DNA of 12,368 nt. Origin: Trachelipus rathkii. Lineage: Eukaryota > Arthropoda > Malacostraca > Isopoda > Trachelipodidae. Shown here in pieces: positions 1 to 9,130 of this stretch. The notes below the pieces were generated by a model. It was not told the DNA's origin. It was given only the letters and a program-made list of their open reading frames with translations, and made no database searches. The position numbers and the translations under genes were made by a program. Within the stretch, counting starts at the first letter, position 1; every line of letters begins with the position of its first letter. The DNA is taken from positions 55,001-67,368 of the forward strand of contig JABUQX010097258.1 in the NCBI GenBank assembly GCA_015478945.1, read 5' to 3'.

Positions 1-44
1 TCTAACAAAACTTAACCCATCCTTTAAATATTAGCTAACCTAAG
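1..44. other. Left flank of array, AGGTT-like, mirrored on the right
   Basis: This short non-array sequence contains TAACC and CCTAAG (TTAGG-like on the minus strand). It is the reverse complement of 11286-11329 without a visible difference. It shows that the inversion breakpoint lies outside the tandem array. Confidence 0.85.
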
Positions 45-310
45 CATTGTAATTAATTCTTACCATATTTTCCTATCGATATATTAAACAAAATATAAAA
101 AATTATTAAACTATTCCCGATTTGACTATGGTACAAACATAGCTACTACTTAGACTAGATATTTTCGTATTAATTAATTTGAAATCCTTTGGCAATAGTT
201 GATAATAATAGAAGGAATGTGACTATTTGGAAAAATCTTTTTGGGTATGTCCTAACATAATAACGATTTTTGAAGTTTATTTTAAAAATGAATATAATAT
301 AAATTTCGAA

Positions 311-410
311 TTTTTTTTTTTTTTATTTCTTACAATTTAATTCCACTATAAATTCTAAGATTTTTTTTTTTTTTACAATTTTTTTTTACAATTTCTTTTT
401 TTTTTACAAA
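311..410 (+). repeat. T-run/ACAA mini-repeat block
   Basis: Runs of about 8-18 T separated by TTACAA or TTCT-type breaks (T-run, CTTACAATTTAATTCC, T-run, ACAA, T-run, ACAATTTC, T-run, ACAAAAAC). The block recurs in every unit at about 2467-2564, 4630-4728, 6608-6705, 8766-8863 and 10925-11018 (mirrored as A runs). Run lengths differ from copy to copy and account for part of the unit-length variation. They also decide whether chance frames stay open. Confidence 0.85.
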
Positions 411-523
411 AACATTACTGAAATTAACATTCCTGTTTGTAAACAATTGGTAGTTTGGCACCCATGTCGCCGAGTTATCGTTGTGTGAAATGTTTGAGCT
501 ATTTCTTTGTTCAAAATTTAATA

Positions 524-549
524 GACGTCAACCTGTCATCCTGACGTCA
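524..549. promoter_or_regulatory. Paired GACGTCA motifs (CRE-like)
   Basis: GACGTCAA at 524-531 and the palindrome TGACGTCA at 542-549 lie about 18 bases apart in the same orientation. The pair is unchanged in every unit (for example 2682-2707 and 4842-4867, and TGACGTCA at 6467-6474 in the right arm), including copy 2, which is diverged nearby. TGACGTCA is the textbook CREB/ATF binding core. Whether it binds anything here is not shown, and an 8-mer can occur by chance. Confidence 0.25.
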
Positions 550-1285
550 ATACTATTAATATTGTAGAATAAAAACACGTTAACCTTTGTCTTCTGATAA
601 CCTACAATTTGTCTGATAGGACCTTACTATTATAAGCAGTCAAGGATTTATTATCGATTTTAGGTATCTGGGAAGTTATGAATCCAAAAGTGACACGGCA
701 TTAGTTTTGTCGAATTGGCTCTTATTTTGAAATAACTGATATCACTCAAATTATGATTTTACTCTAATGCAACCTGTGGCTGCTGATAAATGTAGCATGC
801 ATTGGTGTGTCTTTTATTCTTTTACATTTCCTGTTTAGCTATTGGATAAAAAAAAAACATTTAATTTTTCTTTTCCCGAGAAATATGTTTTCAAGTAGAC
901 CATGCTTAGATATTCCTAAAATATTCTGAAACATTTGTGGCGAGTACGCTATACAACAAAGAAAAATATAATTAAATGTAAAACAGACATAGCTTGCTTA
1001 TTTTGGTGAGAAGCTAGGATATCAAAATGAGGGTTGGTTTTCCCATAGAATTTCTCAAACCTGCTAAATGCCTTCTGAAGAAGATATTGAAGATAAGGAG
1101 TGTTTAAACTTTTTTTTTTATACCTCTACTGTGCGAATAGAAGGCAAAATTATCAGTGTGATTGTCATATTTGAAATTAAGAATACGGAATTCAAGTGGG
1201 AATATCCTGATTTGGTAGAGAAGTGTAGACGCTTCTAAACCAGTTCTAACGCACTGCTATGTGCTATATTGTCAGATGTTAATAA

Positions 1286-2198
1286 ATGCAAGAAGTGGAG
1301 CGTGGCCCGAATGGTAGCAATAGAAGTGAATATGAAGGAAGCTTTTCGACAAATAAGCATCTATTCTACAAAGAATTCAATAATCTAGTGCGAGATCTCA
1401 GTTTATCACAGCAAACATCCAGACTTCTATTCTAATTGTGAAGCTTGAAAATGTGTTTGATTTTTTCGATCTTATACGTCACGACATTTTCCAATCACTC
1501 ACTCAGTGAAACCTCAAAGGAAGATAAAGATGAATCATATTTTTTTCAGAATCTCCTCTTTCATGACCTCGAATGGTCTACTTGCCTTGATTTAAAGATG
1601 GTGAGCTTTTATCTTGGGAAGGAAGATGGATACATGCCCTTGTTTCATCTGCTTGTAGGGTAAAAGGGTAAAGCAAGATCATTGAAAAAAATTACAAAAA
1701 CATTATTGTAAGGGCAGTCAATATCATGAGTCATTGAATGAATGAGATAAAATTATTCTCCCATCACTCCATATCATAAATGGAAGGATGAAACAAGTTT
1801 TTACTTGATTGGGAATTCGATAAAATACGATTCCCAAATATACATTTAAACTGTAGATCGTTCCTTGGAATGGGGTATTGAAAAACTAAAAGCAGGAATA
1901 TATGTGGAATGAAGTTATGCTTCAGTTTTGGGCATGTATTTTTTTTAATATTTTTTTTTATTGATTTGATTGGCAGATTTTAGACTTCTTGGATAACCGC
2001 AAAAAAGAAAATTTTAAAGATTTGAAAGAAAATATACTCGACAAATTAAAAAATTTGAGTACTAATATGAACATAACGATGCAATGTTAATGGCCACTTT
2101 CACAAATTTCCACATAATCTTAATGAAGAACAAGGAAAAGGTTCCATCAGGAAATAAAAATGCTGAAGGAAAGGTATCAAGTCGATATGTCAGAGTAC
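1286..2198 (+). pseudogene. Decayed multi-copy invertebrate family gene, left copy 1
   Basis: Collinear coding remnants of an uncharacterised protein family that I recognise from memory as highly multi-copy in arthropods; its function is unknown. Pieces in order: a 49-codon frame at 1286-1435 starting MQEVERG and containing FNNLVRDLSLSQQ; HFPITHSVK at 1485-1511; LEWSTCLDLKMV then LGKEDGY inside a frame ending at 1663; KIILPSLHI and GRMKQVF at 1749-1802; EKLKAGI at 1880-1900; FDWQILDFLDNR then NFKDLKENI and STNMNI at 1965-2087; HKFPHNLNEEQGK at 2101-2139; RFHQEIKMLKERYQ at 2139-2180. At least five frame changes and several stops separate them, so no protein can be made. The stretch between LVRDL and PITHSV is shorter than I expect for the family. 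The tail is cut at the unit border just after MSEY. The frame with ATG at 1451 (70 aa to the stop at 1663) has an out-of-frame N-terminus and is not a separate gene. Confidence 0.72.
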
Positions 2199-4361
2199 AT
2201 TGTAATTAATTTTTACCATATTTTCCTATAGATATATTAAACAAAATATAAAAAATTTATTAAACTAGGCCCGATTTGACTATGGTACAAACATAGCTAC
2301 TACTTAGACTAGATTTTTTCGTTTTAATTAATTTGAAATCCTTTGGCAATATTTGATAATAATAGAAGGAAGGTGACTATTTGGAAAAATCTTTTTGGGG
2401 ATGTCCTAACATAATAACCATTTTTGAAGTTTATTTTAAAAATGAATATAATATAAATTTCGAATTTTTTTTTTTTTATATTTCTTACAATTTAATTCCA
2501 CTATAAATTCTAAGATTTTTTTTTTTTTACAATTTTTTTTTACAATTTCTTTTTTTTTACAAAAACATTACTGAAATCAACATTCCTGTTTGTAAACAAT
2601 TGGCAGTTTGGACCTTTGTCGCCAACGCCAAGTTATCGTTGTGTGAAATGTTTAAGCTATTTCATTGTTCAAAATTTAATAGACGTCAACCTGTCATCCT
2701 GACGTCAATACTATTAATATTGTAGAATAAAAACAAGTTAACCTTTGTCTTCTGATAACATACAATGGGTCTGATAGGACCTTACTATTATAAGCAGTCA
2801 AGGATTTATTATCGATTTTAGGTATTTTGGAAGTTATGAATCCAAAAGTGTCACGGCATTAGTTTTGTCGAATTGGCTCTTATTTTGAAATAACTGATAT
2901 CAGTCAAATTATGATTTTACTCTGATACAACCTGTGGCTGCTGACAAATGTAGCATGCATTGGTGTGTCTTTTATTCTTTTACATTTCCTGTTTAGCTAT
3001 TGGATAAAAAAAACACATTTAATTTTTCTTTTCCCGAGAAATATGTTTTCAAGTAGACCATGCTTAGATATTCCTAAAATATTCTGAAACATTTGTGGCG
3101 AGTACGCTATACAACAAAGAAAAATATAATTAAATGTAAAACAGACATCTCATGCTTATTTTGGTGAGAAGCTAGGATATCAAAATACGTGTTGATCTTC
3201 CCATAGAATTTCTCAAACCTGCTGAATGCCTACTGAAGAAGATATTGAAGATAAGGAGTGTTTAAACTTTTTTTTTTATACCTCTACTGTGCGAATAGAA
3301 GGCAAAATTATCAGTGTGATTGTCACATTTGAAATTGTTGTAAGAATACGGAATTCAATTGGGAATATCCTGATTTGGTAGAGAAGTGTAGACGCTTCTA
3401 AACCAGTTCTAACGCACTGTTATGTGCTATATTGTCAGATGTTAATAAATGCAAGAAGTGGAGCGTGGCCCGAATGGTAGCAATAGAAGTGAATATGAAG
3501 GAAGCTTTTCGACAAATAAGCATCTATTCTACAAAGAATTCAATAATCTAGTGCGAGATCTCAGTTTATCACAGCAAACATCCAGACTTCTATTCTAATT
3601 GTGAAGCTTGAAAATGTGTTTGATTTTTTCGATCTTATACGTCACGACATTTTCCAATCACTCACTCAGTGAAACCTCAAAGGAAGATAAAGATGAATCA
3701 TATTTTTTTCAGAATCTCCTCTTTCATGACCTCGAATGGTCTACTTGCCTTGATTTAAAGATGGTGTGCTTTCATCTTGGGAAGGAAGATGGATACATGC
3801 CCTTGTTTCATCTGCTTGTAGGGTAAAAAGGTAAAGCAAGATCATGGGAAAAAATTACAAAAGCATTATTGTAAGGGCAGTCAATATCATGAGTCATTGA
3901 ATGAAAAAGATAAAATTATTCCCCCATCACTCCATATCATACATGGAAGGATGAAACAAGTTTTTACTTGATTGGGAATTCGATAAAATACGATTCCCAA
4001 ATATACATTTAATACTGTAGATCGTTCCTTGGAATGGGGTATTGAAAAACTAAAAGCAGGAATATATGTGGAATGAAGTTATGCTTCAGTTTTGGACATG
4101 TGTTTTTTTTATTATTTTTTTTTATTGATTTGATTGGCAGATTTTAGACTTCTTGGATAACCGCAAAAAAGAAATTGTTAAAGATTTGAAAGAAAATATA
4201 CTCGTCAAATTAAAAAATTTGAGTACTAATATGAACATAACGATACAATGTTAATGGCCACTTTCACAAATTTCCACATAATCTTAATGAAGAAGAAGGA
4301 AAAGGTCCCATCAGGAAATAAAAATGCTGAAAGAAAGGTATCAAATCGATATGTCAGAGTA
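2198..4361 (+). repeat. Tandem unit, left arm copy 2 (2164 bp)
   Basis: Second direct copy, offset about 2153-2163 bp from copy 1. It carries a private block at about 2600-2635 (TTTGGACCTTTGTCGCCAAC where the others read TTTGGCACCCATGTCGCCGA) and private changes around 2900-2945 and 3145-3235. From about 3750 onward it switches to the variants of the right-arm units, for example GTGTGCTTTCATCTTGG and AATCGATATGTCAGAG. It therefore looks mosaic. Confidence 0.95.
3449..4361 (+). pseudogene. Decayed multi-copy invertebrate family gene, left copy 2
   Basis: Same remnant as in copy 1, 2163 bp downstream. Here the middle part is better preserved. A 49-codon frame at 3822-3971 reads through KLQKHYCKGSQ, NEKDKIIPPSLHI and HGRMKQVFT without a stop, while copy 1 has a TGA inside it. 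The frame with ATG at 3614 ending at 3826 carries LEWSTCLDLKMVCFHLG. Two replacements against copy 1 (S to C and Y to H) lie close together and are both non-synonymous, which argues against selection on that frame. The C-terminal pieces EEEGK and RFHQ-like follow, with C for T in the RFHQ codons (AGG TCC CAT CAG). Broken by frameshifts, hence non-functional. Confidence 0.72.
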
Positions 4362-5617
4362 CATTGTAATTAATTTTTACCATATTTTCCTATCGATATA
4401 TTAAACAAAATATAAAAAATTTATTAAACTAGGCCCGATTTGACTATGGTACAAACATAGCTACTACTTAGACTAGATTTTTTCGTTTTAATTAATTTGA
4501 AATCCTTTGGCAATAGTTGATAATAATAGAAGGAATGTGACTATTTGGAAAAATCTTTTTGGGTATGTCCTAACTTAATAACCATTTTTGAAGTTTATTT
4601 TAAAAATGAATATAATATAAATTTCGAATTTTTTTTTTTTTATTTTTCTTACAATTTAATTCCACTATAAATTCTAAGATTTTTTTTTTTTTTACAATTT
4701 TTTTTTACAATTTCTTTTTTTTTACAAAAACATTACTGAAATTAACATTCCTGTTTGTAAACAATTGGTAGTTTGGCACCCATGTCGCCGAGTTATCGTT
4801 GTGTGAAATGTTTGAGCTATTTCATTGTTCAAAATTTAATAGACGTCAACCTGTCATCCTGACGTCAATACTATTAATATTGTAGAATAAAAACACGTTA
4901 ACCTTTGTCTTCTGATAACCTACAATTTGTCTGATAGGACCTTACTATTATAAGCAGTCAAGGATTTATTATCGATTTTAGGTATCTGGGAAGTTATGAA
5001 TCCAAAAGTGACACGGCATTAGTTTTGTCGAATTGGCTCTTATTTTGAAATAACTGATATCACTCAAATTATGATTTTACTCTAATGCAACCTGTGGCTG
5101 CTGATAAATGTAGCATGCATTGGTGTGTCTTTTATTCTTTTACATTTCCTGTTTAGCTATTGGATAAAAAAAACACATTAAATTTTTCTTTTCCCGAGAA
5201 ATATGTTTTCAAGTAGACCATGCTTAAATATTTCTAAAATATTCTGAAACATTTGTGGCGAGTACGCTTACAGTTACATTTTTTTGCAAATTGTCACAAA
5301 GACAAATTATAAAGATATTGTATGATTGGCATTGATGCAAAAGTAATTAAGTCCAAATTTACCATTGTTATTAATATCTGCAGGTAAAAAAAAAATAGCT
5401 CACTTTAAACTGGCAAGAGGTGTTTAAACTTTTTTTTATACCTCTACTGTGCGAATAGAGGGCAAAATTATCAGTGTGATTGTCATATTTGAAATTGTTG
5501 TAAGAATATGGAATTCAAGTGGGAATATCCTGATTTGGTAGAGAAGTGTAGACGCTTCTAAACCAGTGCTAAAGCACTGCTATGTGCTATATTGTCAGAT
5601 GTTAATAAATGCAAGAA
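4362..5617 (+). repeat. Tandem unit, left arm copy 3, truncated at the inversion
   Basis: Third direct copy. It agrees closely with the right-arm type (TAACTTAATAACC, AACACATTAAATTTTT, TGCTTAAATATTTC), except for a 150 bp replaced segment at 5269-5419. It stops after ATGCAAGAA, only three codons into the pseudogene's first open piece, where the inverted arm begins. Confidence 0.93.
5269..5419. other. 150 bp replaced segment in left copy 3
   Basis: After GTGGCGAGTACGCT the sequence leaves the unit consensus and returns at GGTGTTTAAACTTT. The 148 bp expected there (951-1098 in copy 1, mirrored normally at about 5918-6066) are replaced by about 150 bp of unrelated AT-rich sequence containing TTGTCACAAAGACAAATT, TATTAATATCTGCAGGTAAAA and TAGCTCACTTTAAACTGG. 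It is not the reverse complement of the missing part. No open frame, terminal repeats or target duplication were seen. It is the only large asymmetry between the arms. Confidence 0.85.
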
Positions 5618-5631
5618 TCTAGCACTAGATT
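5616..5631. other. Centre of inversion on a small palindrome
   Basis: AATCTAGCACTAGATT has 7-base arms (AATCTAG/CTAGATT) around CA. It spans the point where the direct copy stops (5617) and the inverted copy starts (5618). In complete right-arm units the same site reads ATCTAGCACTAGAT (7775-7788, 9933-9946), already a 6-base-arm palindrome. In left-arm units it is broken by one base (TAGTGCGAGA). About 200 bp on each side (5420-5617 and 5719-5916) pair almost perfectly around a 101-base spacer. Confidence 0.8.
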
Positions 5632-5727
5632 ATTGAATTCTTTGTAGAATAGATGCTTATATGTCGAAAAGCTTCCTTCATATTCACTTCTATTGCTACC
5701 ATTCGGGCTACGCTCCACTTCTTGCAT
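5618..5727 (-). pseudogene. N-terminal stub of the family pseudogene at the inversion
   Basis: On the minus strand, ATG at 5725-5727 opens MQEVERSPNGSN and continues through YKEFNNLVLD, where the copy ends at the inversion point. The left strand carries only the first three codons (5609-5617). Compared with the left-arm copies it has G to S, N to Y and R to L changes; the last alters the LVRDL motif to LVLDL, as in all right-arm copies. It is cut off and non-functional. Confidence 0.65.
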
Positions 5728-6972
5728 TTATTAACATCTGACAATATAGCACATAGCAGTGCTTTAGCACTGGTTTAGAAGCGTCTACACTTCTCTACCA
5801 AATCAGGATATTCCCACTTGAATTCCATATTCTTACAACAATTTCAAATATGACAATCACACTGATAATTTTGCCCTCTATTCGCACAGTAGAGGTATAA
5901 AAAAAAGTTTAAACACTTCTTATCTTCAATATCTTCTGCAGAAGGCATTTAGCAGGTTTGAGAAATTCTATGGGAAAACCAACCCTCATTTTGATATCCT
6001 AGCTTCTCACCAAAATAAGCAAGCTATGTCTGTTTTACATTTAATTATATTTTTCTTTGTTGTATAGCGTACTCGCCACAAATGTTTCAGAATATTTTAG
6101 AAATATTTAAGCATGGTCTACTTGAAAACATATTTCTCGGGAAAAGAAAAATTTAATGTGTTTTTTTTATCCAATAGCTAAACAGGAAATGTAAAAGAAT
6201 AAAAGACACACCAATGCATGCTACATTTATCAGCAGCCACAGGTTGCATTAGAGTAAAATCATAATTTGAGTGATATCAGTTATTTCAAAATAAGAGCCA
6301 ATTCGACAAAACTAATGCCGTGTCACTTTTGGATTCATAACTTCCCAGATACCTAAAATCGATAATAAATCCTTGACTGCTTATAATAGTAAGGTCCTAT
6401 CAGACAAATTGTAGGTTATCAGAAGACAAAGGTTAACGTGTTTTTATTCTACAATATTAATAGTATTGACGTCAGGATGACAGGTTGACGTCTATTAAAT
6501 TTTGAACAATGAAATAGCTCAAACATTTCACACAACGATAACTCGGCGACATGGGTGCCAAACTACCAATTGTTTACAAACAGGAATGTTAATTTCAGTA
6601 ATGTTTTTGTAAAAAAAAAAGAAACTGTAAAAAAAAATTGTAAAAAAAAAAAAATCTTAGAATTTATAGTGGAATTAAATTGTAAGAAATATAAAAAAAA
6701 AAAAATTCGAAATTTATATTATATTCATTTTTAAAATAAACTTCAAAAATGGTTATTAAGTTAGGACATACCCAAAAAGATTTTTCCAAATAGTCACATT
6801 CCTTCTATTATTATCAACTATTGCCAAAGGATTTCAAATTAATTAAAACGAAAAAATCTAGTCTAAGTAGTAGCTATGTTTGTACCATAGTCAAATCGGG
6901 CCTAGTTTAATAAATTTTTTATATTTTGTTTAATATATCTATAGGAAAATATGGTAAAAATTAATTACAATG
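5618..6972 (-). repeat. Tandem unit, right arm innermost copy, truncated and inverted
   Basis: This inverted copy begins inside the unit at TCTAGCACTAGATTATTG, the same point that lies at 7776 and 9934 in the next two copies (period exactly 2158 both times). It has the normal sequence opposite the segment that is replaced in left copy 3. It differs from the equivalent part of the next copy by only about one base (CTTCCCAGATACC here, CTTCCAAGATACC at about 8500). Confidence 0.93.
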
Positions 6973-7885
6973 TACTCTGACATATCGATTTGATACCTTT
7001 CTTTCAGCATTTTTATTTCCTGATGGGACCTTTTCCTTCTTCTTCATTAAGATTATGTGGAAATTTGTGAAAGTGGCCATTAACATTGTATCGTTATGTT
7101 CATATTAGTACTCAAATTTTTTAATTTGACGAGTATATTTTCTTTCAAATCTTTAACAATTTCTTTTTTGCGGTTATCCAAGAAGTCTAAAATCTGCCAA
7201 TCAAATCAATAAAAAAAAATAATAAAAAAAACACATGTCCAAAACTGAAGCATAACTTCATTCCACATATATTCCTGCTTTTAGTTTTTCAATACCCCAT
7301 TCCAAGGAACGATCTACAGTATAAATGTATATTTGGGAATCGTATTTTATCGAATTCCCAATCAAGTAAAAACTTGTTTCATCCTTCCATGTATGATATG
7401 GAGTGATGGGGGAATAATTTTATCTTTTTCATTCAATGACTCATGATATTGACTGCCCTTACAATAATGCTTTTGTAATTTTTTCCCATGATCTTGCTTT
7501 ACCTTTTTACCCTACAAGCAGATGAAACAAGGGCATGTATCCATCTTCCTTCCCAAGATGAAAGCACACCATCTTTAAATCAAGGCAAGTAGACCATTCG
7601 AGGTCATGAAAGAGGAGATTCTGAAAAAAAATATGATTCATCTTTATCTTCATTTGAGGTTTCACTGAGTGAGTGATTGGAAAATGTAGTGACGTATAAG
7701 ATCGAAAAAATCAAACATATTTTCAAGCTTCACAATTAGAATAGAAGTCTGGATGTTTGCTGTGATAAACTGAGATCTAGCACTAGATTATTGAATTCTT
7801 TGTAGAATAGATGCTTATATGTCGAAAAGCTTCCTTCATATTCACTTCTATTGCTACCATTCGGGCTACGCTCCACTTCTTGCAT
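6973..7885 (-). pseudogene. Decayed family gene, right arm middle copy (best-preserved middle frame)
   Basis: Runs on the minus strand from ATG at 7883-7885. A T run holds eight T here (7624-7631) against seven in the left arm. As a result, one frame from 7710 down to the stop at 7507 (67 codons) joins SYTSLHFPITHSVK to HIFFQNLLFHDLEW and then STCLDLKMVCFHLG. This order follows the family pattern as I know it, so this copy keeps the older frame. The next piece, 7511 to 7362, holds KHYCKGSQ, DKIIPPSLHI and GRMKQVF, one frame change away. The codon matching the left-arm ATG at 1451 is ATA here, consistent with that ATG never having been a real start. Later pieces (EKLKAGI, NFKDLKENI, HQEIKM) follow in other frames. 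Non-functional as it stands. Confidence 0.72.
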
Positions 7886-9130
7886 TTATTAACATCTGAC
7901 AATATAGCACATAGCAGTGCTTTAGCACTGGTTTAGAAGCGTCTACACTTCTCTACCAAATCAGGATATTCCCACTTGAATTCCATATTCTTACAACAAT
8001 TTCAAATATGACAATCACACTGATAATTTTGCCCTCTATTCGCACAGTAGAGGTATAAAAAAAAGTTTAAACACTTCTTATCTTCAATATCTTCTGCAGA
8101 AGGCATTTAGCAGGTTTGAGAAATTCTATGGGAAAACCAACCCTCATTTTGATATCCTAGCTTCTCACCAAAATAAGCAAGCTATGTCTGTTTTACATTT
8201 AATTATATTTTTCTTTGTTGTATAGCGTACTCGCCACAAATGTTTCAGAATATTTTAGAAATATTTAAGCATGGTCTACTTGAAAACATATTTCTCGGGA
8301 AAAGAAAAATTTAATGTGTTTTTTTTATCCAATAGCTAAACAGGAAATGTAAAAGAATAAAAGACACACCAATGCATGCTACATTTATCAGCAGCCACAG
8401 GTTGCATTAGAGTAAAATCATAATTTGAGTGATATCAGTTATTTCAAAATAAGAGCCAATTCGACAAAACTAATGCCGTGTCACTTTTGGATTCATAACT
8501 TCCAAGATACCTAAAATCGATAATAAATCCTTGACTGCTTATAATAGTAAGGTCCTATCAGACAAATTGTAGGTTATCAGAAGACAAAGGTTAACGTGTT
8601 TTTATTCTACAATATTAATAGTATTGACGTCAGGATGACAGGTTGACGTCTATTAAATTTTGAACAATGAAATAGCTCAAACATTTCACACAACGATAAC
8701 TCGGCGACATGGGTGCCAAACTACCAATTGTTTACAAACAGGAATGTTAATTTCAGTAATGTTTTTGTAAAAAAAAAAGAAACTGTAAAAAAAAATTGTA
8801 AAAAAAAAAAAATCTTAGAATTTATAGTGGAATTAAATTGTAAGAAATATAAAAAAAAAAAAATTCGAAATTTATATTATATTCATTTTTAAAATAAACT
8901 TCAAAAATGGTTATTAAGTTAGGACATACCCAAAAAGATTTTTCCAAATAGTCACATTCCTTCTATTATTATCAACTATTGCCAAAGGATTTCAAATTAA
9001 TTAAAACGAAAAAATCTAGTCTAAGTAGTAGCTATGTTTGTACCATAGTCAAATCGGGCCTAGTTTAATAAATTTTTTATATTTTGTTTAATATATCTAT
9101 AGGAAAATATGGTAAAAATTAATTACAATG
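6973..9130 (-). repeat. Tandem unit, right arm middle copy (2158 bp, inverted)
   Basis: Complete inverted copy. Reading both strings by eye, 5618-7775 and 7776-9933 differ at only about two places (CCCAGAT/CCAAGAT near 6343/8501, and AATGCTTTT/AATGTTTTT near 7470/9628). Left-arm neighbours differ at dozens of sites. This means very recent duplication, strong homogenisation, or an assembly effect. Confidence 0.95.

Larger units (their letters stand above)
45..1285. other. Non-genic two-thirds of the repeat unit (shown for copy 1)
   Basis: I see no supported gene here, nor in the equivalent parts of the other units (2198-3448, 4362-5608, 5728-6972, 7886-9130, 10044-11285). The stretch is AT-rich with T-run blocks and a duplicated GACGTCA motif, both listed separately. 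Open frames of 50-80 codons occur on both strands around 1050-1240 and its mirror, but they are broken by T-run length changes or stops between copies, and that length is expected by chance at this composition. No terminal inverted repeats, LTRs or target-site duplications were seen at the unit borders. Confidence 0.6.
45..2197 (+). repeat. Tandem unit, left arm copy 1 (2153 bp)
   Basis: First head-to-tail copy of the ~2.16 kb unit, running from CATTGTAATTAATT to CAGAGTA. Its first ~800 bp share private variants with the outermost right-arm copy (for example TTCCCGATTTGAC, TTCGTATT, TAACGATTTTTG and TTTCTTTGTTC), which internal copies lack. Further in it carries different variants, shared mostly with copy 2. 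It has a unique 5-base deletion after GAAATT at 1178, where all other copies read GAAATTGTTGTAAG. The pseudogene occupies its distal part. Confidence 0.95.

Noticed and set aside
1068..1238. 56-aa plus-strand frame starting MPSEEDIEDKE in copy 1 (52 codons in copy 2, from 3226)
   Set aside because: It looks protein-like, but the right-arm copies have 8 instead of 10 T and shift frame, copy 3 has lost its start in the replaced segment, and the copy 1 ending depends on a private 5-base deletion. Length is within chance at this A+T content.
1168..1271. Possible intron: GTAAGA donor after GAAATTGTT (in copies other than copy 1) and acceptor ATATTGTCAG before the pseudogene's first piece
   Set aside because: The sites are plausible, but the donor is deleted in copy 1 and the upstream exon frame is not supported. 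No transcript evidence is available.
1303..1349. Possible Pol III A box (TGGCCCGAATGG) and B-box-like TTCGA, suggesting a tRNA-derived SINE
   Set aside because: The A box needs an extra base and the B box matches only the core. The same bases are explained by the coding remnant of the pseudogene.
1445..1663. 72-aa frame (TTG or ATG start) in left copy 1, and its twin at 3608-3826, as a small secreted protein gene
   Set aside because: Its N-terminal part is out of frame relative to the recognisable family pieces, its ATG is ATA in the right-arm copies, and the differences between the two copies are non-synonymous. It is a composite frame inside the pseudogene.
5822..6067. 81-codon plus-strand open frame, antisense to the previous one (contains QKAFSRFEKFYG and ends FFFVV)
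   Set aside because: It has no start codon until near its end. Copy 2 carries an in-frame TAG in the matching place, and A-run differences break it in left copies. By rough stop-codon frequency, about one such frame per unit is not surprising.
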